Shown in pieces: positions 35,561 to 45,366 of a stretch of 64,000 bases of DNA. Position 1 is the stretch's first letter. Every line of letters starts with the position of its first letter. The notes under the pieces were generated by a model. That model was not told the origin of the DNA. It worked only from the letters and a program-made list of their open reading frames with translations, and did not search any database. The translations under genes were made by a program, and so were the position numbers. Origin of the DNA: Gordonia sp. OPL2 (lineage in GTDB: Bacteria; Actinomycetota; Actinomycetes; Mycobacteriales; Mycobacteriaceae); assembly GCF_003797825.1 (NCBI RefSeq), contig NZ_RKME01000005.1, positions 62,001 to 126,000 of the forward strand, in the 5' to 3' direction.

Positions 35561-36244
35561 TCACCGTGCGCGTGAACGCTTCTGCTCGAAGCATGCCGCC
35601 GGCACACCTCCGAAGTCGTCCCGCGGTGACGTGACCATCTCGATCTGCCGTCGGGCCTGCTCGACGACGGGGGTGTCGGGATCGAGGACCGAGAGATACT
35701 GCTCGTGGGCGGCCAGGGATCGCACGGCCACTTCGATCTGATCGGTCACGTCGACGCCGTGGGTGGCCTGCGGCCCGTTCTCGAACAGCAGCCCGGGCCG
35801 GTCGTCGGGCGGCAGGTCGTCGTAGGCCTCGAGAACGGCGGCGGAGAACTCCATGTGATCACGCTGATTCGGTTGTCCGGGAGCCCATTCCGGTCCGCCG
35901 TACAGGGAGAGCACGATGTCGGGGGCGACGCGCAGGATCGTGTCGCGGATGCGTGCGCGCAGTTCCGGCGTGTTGCGGATCTCGCTGTCGGGGAAGCCCC
36001 AGAACTCCACCTCGTCGACGCCTACGATGCCCGCCGACGTCCGTTGCTCGGCCTCACGGACGGGGCCGGCGGTCTCCGGGGCCATGCCCTCGATCCCGGC
36101 CTCACCGCTGGACGCCAGTGCGTACACCACCCGCCGGCCCTCGCCCGTCCACCGCGCGACGGCGGGAGCCATCCCGTATTCGGGATCGTCGGGATGCGCG
36201 ACAAGCGCCAGAGCGGTCTGCCAGTCCGAGGGGAAGGGTTCCAT
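35561..36244 (-). CDS. PIG-L/LmbE-family deacetylase
   Basis: 227 residues. The zinc motif is LVAHPDDPEYG (about residues 14-24), and the second His is in QPNQRDHMEFSAAV (about 124). The family removes N-acetyl groups from sugars such as GlcNAc-Ins. This copy is shorter than mca, lies outside the mycothiol cluster and has no assigned substrate. A TAGGGT -10-like sequence lies just before the ATG at 36244, after the fum terminator, so it is likely transcribed on its own. Confidence 0.88.
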   Translation of the reverse strand: MEPFPSDWQTALALVAHPDDPEYGMAPAVARWTGEGRRVVYALASSGEAGIEGMAPETAGPVREAEQRTSAGIVGVDEVEFWGFPDSEIRNTPELRARIRDTILRVAPDIVLSLYGGPEWAPGQPNQRDHMEFSAAVLEAYDDLPPDDRPGLLFENGPQATHGVDVTDQIEVAVRSLAAHEQYLSVLDPDTPVVEQARRQIEMVTSPRDDFGGVPAACFEQKRSRAR

Positions 36245-36264
36245 GACCCCACCCTAGAAAATTT

Positions 36265-36301
36265 ATGGCAATGGTCCGCGGTGATCGCGGACCATTGCCA
36301 T
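36265..36301 (-). terminator. fum terminator
   Basis: A perfect 16-bp stem (36265-36280 with 36286-36301, loop GTGAT), followed on the minus strand by AAATTTT. It lies 20 bp after the fum stop. Confidence 0.88.
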
Positions 36302-36320
36302 GAATCGGAGATCGGCGCTC

Positions 36321-37721
36321 TCAGCGCTCGCGATCGAGATTGGCCATCTTCAGGACGTCGAGGCGCTTGTCGAGTTCGGCCTCGGACAGCTTGTCACCGA
36401 TCAGTCCGCGATCGATGACGGTCTGCCGAATGGTCTTGCCCTCCTTGAGTGCCTGCTTGGCGACCGCGGCCGCCTCCTCGTAACCGATGGCGCTGTTGAG
36501 CGGGGTCACGATCGACGGCGAGCTCTCGGCCAGGGTGCGCAGCCGGTCCTCGTTGGCGACGAGGCCGACGATGCAGCGGTCGGCGAACAGGCGGGACACG
36601 TTGGCCAGCAGCTTGAGTGACTCGAGGACGTTGCGCGCCATCATCGGGATGTAGACGTTCAGCTCGAACGCCCCGTTTCCGCCACCCCAGGTGACCGCGG
36701 CGTCGTTGCCGATGACCTGGGCTGCGACCTGCGTGACCGCCTCGGGCAGAACGGGATTGACCTTGCCCGGCATGATGGAGCTGCCCGGTTGCAGGTCCGG
36801 CAACTGGATCTCGCCGAGACCGGTGAGCGGTCCGGAGCCCATCCAGCGGACGTCGTTGGCGATCTTGGTGAGCGACACGGCGATGGTCTTGAGCGCACCC
36901 GACAGCTCGACGAGGCCGTCGCGTGCGGCCTGCGCCTCGAAGTTGTCCTTGGCGAGCGTGAGTGCGTCGACGTCGGTCAGGCCGCGCAGTTCCGCGACGA
37001 CCTTCGTGCCGAATCCATCGGGTGCGTTGAGACCTGTGCCGACGGCCGTTCCGCCGATCGGGAGTTCTCCGACACGCGGCAGCGTCGAGGTCACGCGCTC
37101 GATGCCGGCCTCGACCTGTCGTGCGTATCCGCCGAACTCCTGGCCGAGCGTCACCGGCACCGCATCCATCAGATGCGTCCGGCCGCTCTTGACGACCTCA
37201 CGCCACTGCGTCGCCTTGTCCAGCAACGCGAGTCGCAGATGATCGAGAGCGGGGATCAGGTCGGTGACGGCCGCCTCGGTGGCCGCGACGTGGGTCGCGG
37301 TGGGGAAGGTGTCGTTCGACGACTGCGACATGTTGACGTGATCGTTCGGGTGGATCTCGACGCCGTTGGCCTTCGCGATCGATGCGATGACCTCGTTGGC
37401 GTTCATGTTGGAGCTGGTGCCCGATCCGGTCTGGAACACGTCGATCGGGAACTGATCGTCATGCTTGCCGTCGGCGATCTCTTTGGCCGCGGCGACGATC
37501 GCGTCGGCCTTCTCGGCGTCGAGCAGGCCGAGGTCCTTGTTCACCTGTGCGCAGGCCGCCTTCAGCAGGCCCATCGCGCGGATCTGTGTCCGTTCGAGCG
37601 GGCGGTGACTGATGGGGAAGTTCTCGACCGCGCGCTGGGTCTGTGCGCGCCAGAGGGCGTCGATCGGGACCTTGACCTCGCCCATGGTGTCGTGCTCGAT
37701 GCGGTACTGCTGTTCGGCCAT
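36321..37721 (-). CDS. fum: Class II fumarate hydratase
   Basis: 466 residues. It interconverts fumarate and malate in the citric acid cycle. The signature [20 protein letters not shown] (about residues 315-334) and the upstream [15 protein letters not shown] and [13 protein letters not shown] segments carry the active-site Ser, Asn and His. ATG 37721 is preferred over 37733 because the ribosome site GAACGAGG would touch the latter. It precedes a terminator. Rv1098c is the syntenic gene, and glpX lies upstream as in mycobacteria. Confidence 0.97.
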   Translation of the reverse strand: MAEQQYRIEHDTMGEVKVPIDALWRAQTQRAVENFPISHRPLERTQIRAMGLLKAACAQVNKDLGLLDAEKADAIVAAAKEIADGKHDDQFPIDVFQTGSGTSSNMNANEVIASIAKANGVEIHPNDHVNMSQSSNDTFPTATHVAATEAAVTDLIPALDHLRLALLDKATQWREVVKSGRTHLMDAVPVTLGQEFGGYARQVEAGIERVTSTLPRVGELPIGGTAVGTGLNAPDGFGTKVVAELRGLTDVDALTLAKDNFEAQAARDGLVELSGALKTIAVSLTKIANDVRWMGSGPLTGLGEIQLPDLQPGSSIMPGKVNPVLPEAVTQVAAQVIGNDAAVTWGGGNGAFELNVYIPMMARNVLESLKLLANVSRLFADRCIVGLVANEDRLRTLAESSPSIVTPLNSAIGYEEAAAVAKQALKEGKTIRQTVIDRGLIGDKLSEAELDKRLDVLKMANLDRER

Positions 37722-37796
37722 GACGGCAACCATCCTCGTTCGAATCGAAGAGCCAGCGGCTCGGTGGAGATGTCGGGCTGCAGAGTGGGGTGGGGA

Positions 37797-38789
37797 TCAG
37801 ATGTCGACGCGCGCGTACTCGCGCAGCTTCTCGACCTGGTGGACCGCCTCGATCCGGCGGATCGTCCCGGACTTCGAGCGCATCACCAGCGAGCGGGTGG
37901 TGGCGCCGTTCGGACGATAGGTCACGCCGCGCAGCATGTCACCGTTGGTGACGCCGGTGGCGCAGAAGAAGGAGTTCTCGCCGCTCACGAGGATGTCGTT
38001 GGTGAGCACACGATCGAGGTCGTGGCCGGCGTCGAGGGCCTTCTGCCGCTCCTCGTCGTTGCGCGGCCACAGCTTGCCCTGGATCTCACCGCCCATGCAC
38101 TTCATCGCGACGGCGGTGATGATGCCCTCGGGGGTTCCGCCGACGCCCATCAGCATGTCGACGGTGGAGTAGTCCCCGGCCGCCGCGATCGCACCGGCGA
38201 CGTCGCCGTCGGAGATGAGGCGGATCTTCGCGCCGGCCTCGCGGATCTCGCCGATCAGGTCGGCGTGACGCGGCCGGTCGAGGACGACGACAGTCAGGTC
38301 GGCGATGTCGATGCCCTTGGCCTTGGCGACCGAGTTGATGTTCCAGGCGACGGACTCGTCGATGTTGATCGCGCCCTTCGCCTCCGGTCCGACAGCGATC
38401 TTGTCCATGTAGAACACCGCCGACGGGTCGTACATCGTGCCGCGCTCGCTGACCGCGATGACGGCGATCGAGTTCGGCCGGCCCTCGGCCATCAGTGTGG
38501 TGCCGTCGATCGGGTCGACCGCCACATCGCACTCGGGGCCCGCGCCGTTGCCGACCTCTTCGCCGTTGAACAGCATCGGCGCCTCGTCCTTCTCGCCCTC
38601 GCCGATGACGACGACGCCCCGCATCGAGACGGTCGAGAGGAGTTCGCGCATCGCGTCGACGGCTGCCCCGTCGCCCTTCTTCTTCTCGCCGCGTCCGACC
38701 CAGCGTCCGGCGGCGAGCGCCGCGGCCTCGGTGACCCGCACCAACTCCATGGCCAGGTTGCGGTCGGGGGCCTGCGGGGAAGGTGACAT
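37797..38789 (-). CDS. glpX: Class II fructose-1,6-bisphosphatase
   Basis: 330 residues. It performs the gluconeogenic phosphatase step. Metal-binding residues occur in [12 protein letters not shown] (about residue 37), [20 protein letters not shown] (about 60) and [20 protein letters not shown] (about 87). [20 protein letters not shown] (about 212) matches GlpX. GAGGAGTT precedes ATG 38789. It is the equivalent of Rv1099c and sits upstream of fum. Confidence 0.96.
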   Translation of the reverse strand: MSPSPQAPDRNLAMELVRVTEAAALAAGRWVGRGEKKKGDGAAVDAMRELLSTVSMRGVVVIGEGEKDEAPMLFNGEEVGNGAGPECDVAVDPIDGTTLMAEGRPNSIAVIAVSERGTMYDPSAVFYMDKIAVGPEAKGAINIDESVAWNINSVAKAKGIDIADLTVVVLDRPRHADLIGEIREAGAKIRLISDGDVAGAIAAAGDYSTVDMLMGVGGTPEGIITAVAMKCMGGEIQGKLWPRNDEERQKALDAGHDLDRVLTNDILVSGENSFFCATGVTNGDMLRGVTYRPNGATTRSLVMRSKSGTIRRIEAVHQVEKLREYARVDI

Positions 38790-38900
38790 CGGCGAACTCC
38801 TCGTCGTGGAGACTGCGCACCGTCCGGGATGTGGCCAGTGCTGACTTGCGGCGGGTTGTCACCATCCTTGCATGTCACACCGGACGTTTGATCAGCCGGG

Positions 38901-39710
38901 TCAGAGCGGATCGAGTAGTCGGCGCAGAAACTGGCGGGTGCGCTCATGCGACGGATGATCGATGACCTCCCCGGCGGTTCCACGTTCGAGAACGACGCCG
39001 TGATCGGCGAAGATGACCTGATCGGCGACCTGCCGCGCGAACCGGATCTCATGGGTGACGACGATCATCGTCCAGCCCTGGGCGGCGAGGTCGCGCAGCA
39101 CCGACAGCACGTCGCCGACGAGCTCCGGGTCGAGTGCCGAGGTCGGTTCGTCGAACAGCATGACCTCGGGCCGCAATGCCAGGGCCCGGACGATCCCGGC
39201 CCGCTGTTGCTGGCCACCGGACAGTTGGGCGGGGTACTGATCGCGCTTGTCGAGGAGGCCGACCTCGCCCAGAAGCCGCTCGGCGTCGGCGACCGCCTCG
39301 TCGCGCGGACGCTTCTGCACGATCACGGGTCCTTCGATCACGTTCTCGAGGACGGTCTTGTGCGGGAAGAGGTTGTGGCTCTGGAAGACCATGGCGCTCT
39401 GTCTGCGATAGCGGGCGATGTCGGCCTTGGTGACCCGTCCGGCGAAGTCGACGGTCGCCTCGGCGACCCGCACGACCCCGGAGTCGGGGAGGTCGAGAGC
39501 GTTGAGCGACCGGAGGATGGTGGTTTTGCCCGATCCGCTCGGACCGAGGATCACGGTGACACTGCCCGCGGGCACGGCGAACTCGATGCCCTTGAGGACC
39601 TCGTTGTCGCCGAAGGACTTCCGTAGTCCGGTCACCTCGACCAGCGGGCGGCCGTCGTCGGTGGCCGGGGGCGCGATCGGATCGGCGGGATCGCTGGAAT
39701 CGTGGGTCAT
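38901..39710 (-). CDS. Polar amino acid ABC transporter ATP-binding protein
   Basis: 269 residues. Walker [15 protein letters not shown] is near residue 63, the signature is [20 protein letters not shown], and Walker B is [14 protein letters not shown]. The [19 protein letters not shown] region is typical of GlnQ/ArtP-type subunits. It begins in an ATGA overlap with the stop of the fused binding-protein/permease gene, so the two form one importer. The 38790-38900 gap holds no gene. Confidence 0.95.
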   Translation of the reverse strand: MTHDSSDPADPIAPPATDDGRPLVEVTGLRKSFGDNEVLKGIEFAVPAGSVTVILGPSGSGKTTILRSLNALDLPDSGVVRVAEATVDFAGRVTKADIARYRRQSAMVFQSHNLFPHKTVLENVIEGPVIVQKRPRDEAVADAERLLGEVGLLDKRDQYPAQLSGGQQQRAGIVRALALRPEVMLFDEPTSALDPELVGDVLSVLRDLAAQGWTMIVVTHEIRFARQVADQVIFADHGVVLERGTAGEVIDHPSHERTRQFLRRLLDPL

Positions 39711-41194
39711 ACCGTCACGAACCTTCCGAGTCGGTTCTCGAGTCGGCCCTGCAGGCCGGACAGGACGAAGCACACGATCCAGTAGTAGACCGCCGCCGTG
39801 GTGTAGAGGGCGAAGAACTCGAACGTCGGTGCCGCCGCGATCTGTGCCACCCGGAGCAACTCGGTGACCAGGATCGTCGACGCGAGCGAGGTGTCCTTCA
39901 CCAACGAGATCAGTGTGTTCGACAGCCCCGGGACCGCATTGCGCGCCGCCTGCGGCAAGACGATCCGACGCATCGTCGTCGCGTAGTCCATCCCGATCGT
40001 CTGTGCCGCCTCGGTCTGCCCCTTCGGGACCGACAGGATGGCGCTGCGGATGATCTCGGCCGCGTAGCCGCCGACGTTGAGCGAGAACGCCACGACCGCC
40101 GCCGGGAACGGCGGCACGGAGATGCCGAGCTCGGGCAGTGCGTAGAAGATGATGAACAACTGAACCAGCAGTGGCGTACCCCGGATCACCGAGATGTAGA
40201 ACCGTGCGGCCCCCGACACGACCCGGTTCGACGACAGCCGGGCCAGTGCGACCGCGAGGGCGATGACCAAGCCGACGAGAAAGCTGATGGCCGCCAACGG
40301 GATGGTCATGGTCAGGGTGGCCCGCGCCATCGGCCACAGGTTGTCGGCGATCAGCTCCCACGTGCTGCGCGACGCCGGCTGATCCTGCGCTGAGGACGAG
40401 GGCGACCCACTGGCGTCGGCCCTGAGGTACTTCTGGGAGATCTGGGTCAGCGTGCCGTCGGCCTTCAGCTCGTCGAGGGCACGATTGAGCTCGCCGACGA
40501 TCCGGCTGTCCTTGCGCGCCGCGAACGCCTGCTCGCTCGTGTCGCCGGTGGTGGCGGCGATCTTCACACTCGTGTCGCCGGTCTCGGCCAGGTAGGCGTA
40601 GACGGCGATGCTGTCGTTGACGGTCGCCTGCACGCGTCCCTGGTTGAGTAGCTTGATCGCCTGGGTGAAGCCCTCGACCGCTTCCACCCGGGCACCGGCG
40701 TCTGTCGCCACCTGGGCCCAGTTGCTCGTCGCCGACTGAGCGGTGACCTTGCCGTTCAGATCGTCGAGGGAACGGATCGACGAGTCGTCGGCGCGGGTCA
40801 CGATGACCCCTTCGCCCACCGAGTAGGGCTCGGAGAGATCGTATTTGGCCTGACGCTCGGGCGTGATCGTGACCTGGTTGGCGACCACGTCGAACCGGTC
40901 GGCCCCGAGCGCGGCGAAGATCGAGTCCCACGGCGTCTCGACGAACTCCGCGCGGACGCCGAGCTTCTCGGCGACCGCGTTGGCGACGTCGACGTCGTAG
41001 CCGGCGAGCTGACCCGAGGACTGATCGTGGTAGCTGAACGGTGCATACGTGCCCTCGGTGCCGACCCGGAGGACGCCGGACTCGCGGATGCTGTCGAACC
41101 CGTCCGCCGACGAGTCGCGGCCGCACCCGGACAGCCCGACGACGAGCAGGATGATGAGGCACAGCGAGGGCGCCGCGCGTCGGAGTCGTCTCAT
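39707..41194 (-). CDS. Fused amino-acid-binding lipoprotein and ABC permease
   Basis: 495 residues. The N-terminus is a lipoprotein signal with lipobox LVVGLSGC (Cys at about residue 24). A family 3 solute-binding domain follows to about residue 270 (VLRVGTEGTYAPFSYHD, FDVVANQVTITPERQAKYDL). A linker then leads to a GlnP-like permease (from about 290), with FYISVIRGTPLLVQLFIIFY and the ATPase-contacting EAA loop AAQTIGMDYATTMRRIVLPQ. This fusion tethers the binding protein to the membrane. Substrates are likely polar amino acids such as glutamine or cystine. It is inserted between glpX and DUF4245, a place without these genes in my recollection of M. tuberculosis. Confidence 0.93.
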   Translation of the reverse strand: MRRLRRAAPSLCLIILLVVGLSGCGRDSSADGFDSIRESGVLRVGTEGTYAPFSYHDQSSGQLAGYDVDVANAVAEKLGVRAEFVETPWDSIFAALGADRFDVVANQVTITPERQAKYDLSEPYSVGEGVIVTRADDSSIRSLDDLNGKVTAQSATSNWAQVATDAGARVEAVEGFTQAIKLLNQGRVQATVNDSIAVYAYLAETGDTSVKIAATTGDTSEQAFAARKDSRIVGELNRALDELKADGTLTQISQKYLRADASGSPSSSAQDQPASRSTWELIADNLWPMARATLTMTIPLAAISFLVGLVIALAVALARLSSNRVVSGAARFYISVIRGTPLLVQLFIIFYALPELGISVPPFPAAVVAFSLNVGGYAAEIIRSAILSVPKGQTEAAQTIGMDYATTMRRIVLPQAARNAVPGLSNTLISLVKDTSLASTILVTELLRVAQIAAAPTFEFFALYTTAAVYYWIVCFVLSGLQGRLENRLGRFVTV

Positions 41195-41299
41195 GGGACC
41201 ACTCAACACCGCGCGACGACCCGTTGAACAGCACATGGATCGGACTGGTCGGATGGGTGGCCTCCGACCGTCCGCGCGGTTCTTGGGATACTCGATGTC

Positions 41300-41866
41300 A
41301 TGGCCGCCAAACCCCGCATCCTGCACAGCAGCAAGGACATGATCTGGTCCTTGATCCCGCTGCTGGTCATCTGTGCGATCGTCGCGATCGCCTCGGGCAA
41401 CTGCTCGGTCGGGCTCACCGGTCAGGCCTCCGACGACCGGACACCGAGTTTCGATGTCGCGAACGCATTGCAGGCCGACGCGCGCGACCTGCCCTTCCCG
41501 ATCCGTCGGCCCGCGACGCCTGCGGGCTGGAAGCCGAACTCGGGGTCGACCCAGCCCGTCGGCAACACCCGGGTCAGTACGGTCGGCTGGATCTCGGACG
41601 TCGGCGCATATGTGCAGCTCAGCCAGACGGATGCCGCCGAGGAAGACCTCGTGGTGAAGTTGGGCGGCGGCGAAGCGCTCGGCAAGGGCACCCGGCAGGT
41701 GGGCGGCCGCGAGTGGGTGGCCTACGAGACGCCCGACGAGAAGAAGTTCTGGATCACCGACCTCGGCGACGTGCGGATCGCGGTTCTCTCACGCGGACCG
41801 GACGAGGACATGACCGAGATCGCCACCGCGGTCCTCGCCCAGCAGCCCCTGCCCGGGCGGGCCTGA
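41300..41866 (+). CDS. DUF4245 single-span membrane protein
   Basis: 188 residues. One membrane helix (about residues 17-33, LIPLLVICAIVAIASG) is followed by an extracytoplasmic domain containing PIRRPATPAGWKPNSG and WVAYETPDEKKFWITDLGDV. It matches Rv1100 by position and family. GATACT at 41287-41292 is 7 nt before the ATG, so leaderless initiation is likely. It converges with xseB. Role unknown. Confidence 0.88.
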   Translation: MAAKPRILHSSKDMIWSLIPLLVICAIVAIASGNCSVGLTGQASDDRTPSFDVANALQADARDLPFPIRRPATPAGWKPNSGSTQPVGNTRVSTVGWISDVGAYVQLSQTDAAEEDLVVKLGGGEALGKGTRQVGGREWVAYETPDEKKFWITDLGDVRIAVLSRGPDEDMTEIATAVLAQQPLPGRA

Positions 41867-41896
41867 CCCGGGACCGTCGAGCCGACGGGGGCATGA

Positions 41897-42157
41897 TCAG
41901 TCGTCGTCGTCCGGATCGGACTCGGCGATCGCCGCCTCGATCCTCGCCCGCGCCCCGGCGAGGTGTTCCTCACACCGTGTGGCCAGTGCCTCGCCGCGTT
42001 CCCAGAGCGCGAGCGACGCGTCGAGGTCGAGTCCGCCGTGCTCCAGGGTCGCCACGACATCGACGAGTTCGTCGCGGGCCTGCTCGTACCCGAGATCCTC
42101 GACGGGGATCCAGTCCTCGGTGTCGTCGGCGGTCTCGTCGTCGCGGTCCTGCGTCAC
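41897..42157 (-). CDS. xseB: Exodeoxyribonuclease VII small subunit
   Basis: 86 residues. The core [20 protein letters not shown] followed by [25 protein letters not shown] is the conserved XseB helical hairpin. It forms a complex with XseA and degrades single-stranded DNA. The GTG start at 42157 overlaps the xseA stop (GTGA). Confidence 0.96.
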   Translation of the reverse strand: MTQDRDDETADDTEDWIPVEDLGYEQARDELVDVVATLEHGGLDLDASLALWERGEALATRCEEHLAGARARIEAAIAESDPDDDD

Positions 42158-43410
42158 GATGTTTCTCCTTCGGTCCCGTGGGCGCCCCCGGTCACGTGTG
42201 CGACCGCCGAGCCGTCGGCCACGCGGATGCGCACCTCGGCCCCGGACGGCATGTCCGCGATCTCGCCCACCACGTGGGGACGGTCGACATCGGTGCGCTG
42301 CACCACTGCGTATCCCCGCGCCAGTGTCTGGGCCGGACCCAGTGTGGCAAGGCGTGCCGACAGATGATCACGACGGCGCTCCTCGGCGTCGAGGTGGCGT
42401 CGGATGTCACGCCGGATGTCGCGCCGCATCCGGTCGATCTGCACGGCGTGGGCGTCGATCGTGGTGAACGGACGGGCGAGTACCGGCCGAGCACGCAGGC
42501 CGTCGATCACGTGGGTCTCGCGGCGGACCCAGTTGCGCAGGGCATGCGCGCTGCGTGCTCGGAGTTCGTCGATGCCGGCGAGTTCGGCCGCCACATCCGG
42601 CACGACCCGCTTCGCGGCATCGGTCGGCGTCGCGGCGCGGACGTCGGCGACGAGGTCGAGCAATGGAGTGTCGGGCTCGTGCCCGATCGCGCTGATCACC
42701 GGCGTCCGACAGGCGGACACGGCACGCAGGAGCGCCTCGTCGGAGAAGGGGAGCAGGTCTTCGACACTGCCCCCGCCCCGCGCGATGATGATGACCTCGA
42801 CGTCGGGGTCGGCGTCGAGCGCGGTCAGATGACCGAGGATGCGTGGCACGGCGGTCGGGCCCTGCACCGGCGCATCGCGCACGACGAAGCGCACGGCCTC
42901 CCAGCGCGACGTCGCGACCGCCACCACATCGCGCTGCGCCGCACTCGAGCGTCCGCTGATGAGGCCGACGGCCTTGGGCAGGAACGGAAGTGGGCGTTTG
43001 AGTCGTCGGTCGAACAGGCCTTCCGCGGTGAGGAGCTGACGCAGCCGTTCGATCCGCAGGAGGAGTTCACCGACGCCGACCGGCCGGATGTCGGTGACCC
43101 GTAACGACACCGTCCCACGCCCGGTGAAATACGTCGGGCGGCCGAGCATGACGACGTGGCTGCCCTCGGTGAGCGGAACCTCCGTGCGGTACAACAGATC
43201 CGGGCTGCACGTCACCGAGACCGAGATGTCGGCGGCGGGGTCGCGGAGGGTGAGGAACGCGACCCGGGTCCCCGGACGGCGGTTGATCTGGGTGACCTGG
43301 CCCTCGACCCAGATCTGCCCGAGCCGGTGGATCCAGTCGGCGATCTTGGTGTTGACGGTTCGGACCGGCCACGGATTCTCGGCCGAATTGGCCGACGCTG
43401 CCGCCGTCAC
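42154..43410 (-). CDS. xseA: Exodeoxyribonuclease VII large subunit
   Basis: 418 residues. The N-terminal OB-fold ([20 protein letters not shown], about residues 33-52) is followed by the catalytic core with [35 protein letters not shown] (about 205-224) and [20 protein letters not shown]. The C-terminal helical region binds XseB. The GTG at 43410 overlaps the stop of the preceding lipid-droplet-type gene. It equals Rv1108c. Confidence 0.96.
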   Translation of the reverse strand: MTAAASANSAENPWPVRTVNTKIADWIHRLGQIWVEGQVTQINRRPGTRVAFLTLRDPAADISVSVTCSPDLLYRTEVPLTEGSHVVMLGRPTYFTGRGTVSLRVTDIRPVGVGELLLRIERLRQLLTAEGLFDRRLKRPLPFLPKAVGLISGRSSAAQRDVVAVATSRWEAVRFVVRDAPVQGPTAVPRILGHLTALDADPDVEVIIIARGGGSVEDLLPFSDEALLRAVSACRTPVISAIGHEPDTPLLDLVADVRAATPTDAAKRVVPDVAAELAGIDELRARSAHALRNWVRRETHVIDGLRARPVLARPFTTIDAHAVQIDRMRRDIRRDIRRHLDAEERRRDHLSARLATLGPAQTLARGYAVVQRTDVDRPHVVGEIADMPSGAEVRIRVADGSAVAHVTGGAHGTEGETS

Positions 43411-44240
43411 GTGGGCTGTTGCCGCTTGCTGTTCTGCGAGGCGATGCGGTTGTCGATCATGGTGACGAAGGGGGCCCGGCCCTTGGTCGCCTTCTCGTAC
43501 TCGAGGAGTTGCTCGAGTTCCTCGAGCCCGACCGAACGCAGCTTGGCGCGCAGCTGGGCGAGGGTCAGGTTGTCGTATTCGATGTACTCGACGATCTCCG
43601 GGACGTCGGTATCGGCCGCGGACGACGTCGCGGCGTCGGGTGAGTCACCGTCGCCGTTGACGACGGTCTCCGGCGGTGCGCTGTAGAGGGCGAACCGGCC
43701 AGCCGACGGTTCCGGTGACGACGGTGCGGCGCTACTCGTCGAGGTGGCCGATGGCGTGGCGGTCTTCTTCGCAGGCTTCTGGGCGCCTGGCTTCTGGGCG
43801 CCTGGCTTCTGTGCGCTTGCCTTCTGCGCGCTTGTCTTCTGGGCGCCGGCCTTCGGTGTCGAGGCCTTGGGGGCGGGGGTCTTCCGGGCAGGCGGCGACG
43901 CGGGGTTGGCCGATGTGTTGTCGGTCACCGCCGAGTCGGTTCCCGCGCTCTCGATCGGGGTGCGGTCGGCCTCGGCGTCGATCGCGTCGTCGTCCTCGTC
44001 GAACCGTGCCCATTCGGGTTGGTCGGCGGGCTTCTCGAACAGCGACTCGAGGGCGAGGTCGCCCTTGATGGCGAGTTCGGCGATGTTCTGTTGCATCCGC
44101 ATGCCGGCCTGCAGCGTCTGACTCACTGCGGTCATCGGCAGCGTGATCACCAGCGCGGGCAGCTTCTTGGTCTCCTCGATCGCGGTGACGACGAGGCCGG
44201 CGGCGATCCGGGCCGGATAGGGTGCACGAACCATGCCCAT
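43407..44240 (-). CDS. Lipid-droplet-associated-type protein with AQK repeats (Rv1109c-like)
   Basis: 277 residues. The N-terminus ([20 protein letters not shown] onward, then [20 protein letters not shown]) is a hydrophobic amphipathic region. The middle is a low-complexity Ala/Lys/Pro stretch with a pentapeptide AQKxx repeated five times (encoded near 43768-43845). The C-terminus has a small helical domain ([20 protein letters not shown]). Related mycolata proteins coat lipid droplets, which is an inference here. ATG 44240 is used. ATG 44234 is equally possible. Confidence 0.8.
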   Translation of the reverse strand: MGMVRAPYPARIAAGLVVTAIEETKKLPALVITLPMTAVSQTLQAGMRMQQNIAELAIKGDLALESLFEKPADQPEWARFDEDDDAIDAEADRTPIESAGTDSAVTDNTSANPASPPARKTPAPKASTPKAGAQKTSAQKASAQKPGAQKPGAQKPAKKTATPSATSTSSAAPSSPEPSAGRFALYSAPPETVVNGDGDSPDAATSSAADTDVPEIVEYIEYDNLTLAQLRAKLRSVGLEELEQLLEYEKATKGRAPFVTMIDNRIASQNSKRQQPT

Positions 44241-44379
44241 ACTCTGCCATTCGGTGTGACGGGGGTCCACCGGGTGACCGGAGGACAGTACCGGCCGCTG
44301 TGGCCGCCGCTTCGCCGGGCGGGCCGACGCTCGCGGAGCGAGAGGCCGGATCCGCGGCCGGACCCGTACCCTGGGAGGC

Positions 44380-45333
44380 ATGGTTGAACGCAAACGTGTC
44401 CTTCTGGCCGAACCACGTGGCTACTGCGCCGGTGTGGACCGTGCCGTGGAGACCGTCGAGCGCGCGCTCGACAAGCACGGCGCTCCCGTCTACGTGCGCA
44501 AGGAGATCGTGCACAACCGGCATGTCGTCGAGACGCTGACCGATCGCGGTGCGATCTTCGTCGGCGAGACCGACGAGGTGCCCGAGGGTGCGATCGTGGT
44601 GTTCTCCGCCCACGGTGTGTCGCCGGAAGTTCATCGCAGTGCAGCTCAGCGCAGCCTGAAGACGATCGACGCGACCTGCCCGCTGGTGACGAAGGTGCAT
44701 CAGGAGGCCAAGCGTTTCGCCCGCGACGATTACGACATCCTCCTCATCGGTCACGAGGGTCACGAGGAGGTCGAGGGCACCGCGGGTGAGGCGCCCGAGC
44801 ACATCCAGCTCGTCGACGGTCCCGATCACGTCGACGACGTGGTGGTGCGTGACGAGTCGAAGGTCATCTGGCTGTCGCAGACCACACTGTCCGTGGACGA
44901 GACGATGGAGACGGTCAAACGTCTGCGCGCGCGGTTCCCGGAACTGGCCGATCCGCCGAGTGACGACATCTGCTACGCCACCCAGAATCGTCAGGTCGCG
45001 GTGAAGGCCATGGCGCCGCAGTGCGACCTCGTCATCGTGGTGGGCTCGAAGAACTCGTCGAACTCGGTGCGGCTGGTGGAGGTCGCGCTGCAGAACGGGG
45101 CGTCCGCGTCGCATCTGGTCGACTACGCCCGCGAGATCGATCCGGCCTGGCTCGACGGCGTCACGACCGTCGGCGTCACCTCGGGTGCGTCGGTTCCGGA
45201 GGTGCTGGTGCGCGGTGTGCTCGACTTCCTGGCCGAGTACGGCTACGACACGGTCGACACGGTGAACACCGCCAACGAGACCCTGACGTTCGCGCTCCCG
45301 CGCGAACTGCGTCCGGCGCGCACCGCGAAGTGA
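44380..45333 (+). CDS. ispH: 4-hydroxy-3-methylbut-2-enyl diphosphate reductase
   Basis: 317 residues. It is the last step of the MEP isoprenoid pathway, with an iron-sulfur cluster held by three Cys: [14 protein letters not shown] (about residue 16), [12 protein letters not shown] (about 107) and [13 protein letters not shown] (about 202). The substrate residues [16 protein letters not shown] and [12 protein letters not shown] are present. It diverges from the lipid-droplet-type gene and equals Rv1110, the end of the first syntenic block. Confidence 0.97.
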   Translation: MVERKRVLLAEPRGYCAGVDRAVETVERALDKHGAPVYVRKEIVHNRHVVETLTDRGAIFVGETDEVPEGAIVVFSAHGVSPEVHRSAAQRSLKTIDATCPLVTKVHQEAKRFARDDYDILLIGHEGHEEVEGTAGEAPEHIQLVDGPDHVDDVVVRDESKVIWLSQTTLSVDETMETVKRLRARFPELADPPSDDICYATQNRQVAVKAMAPQCDLVIVVGSKNSSNSVRLVEVALQNGASASHLVDYAREIDPAWLDGVTTVGVTSGASVPEVLVRGVLDFLAEYGYDTVDTVNTANETLTFALPRELRPARTAK

Positions 45334-45336
45334 CCC

Positions 45337-45364
45337 GGCGCCCGCCGACGATCGGCGTGGCGCC
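45337..45364. terminator. Hairpin between ispH and mycP
   Basis: GGCGCC-C-GCCGA, loop CGA, TCGGC-GT-GGCGCC. It lies in the 33 bp between the convergent genes and probably acts in both directions. Confidence 0.75.
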
Positions 45365-45366
45365 GC

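Noticed and set aside
36789..38786. 665-residue plus-strand frame opposite fum and glpX
   Set aside because: The two antisense enzymes are complete and conserved, and the plus-strand translation is low-complexity Asp/Arg/Val without motifs.
39711..41234. N-terminal extension of the ABC ATPase frame to 777 residues
   Set aside because: It is read through the out-of-frame binding-protein/permease gene. The true start is ATG 39710, coupled by ATGA.
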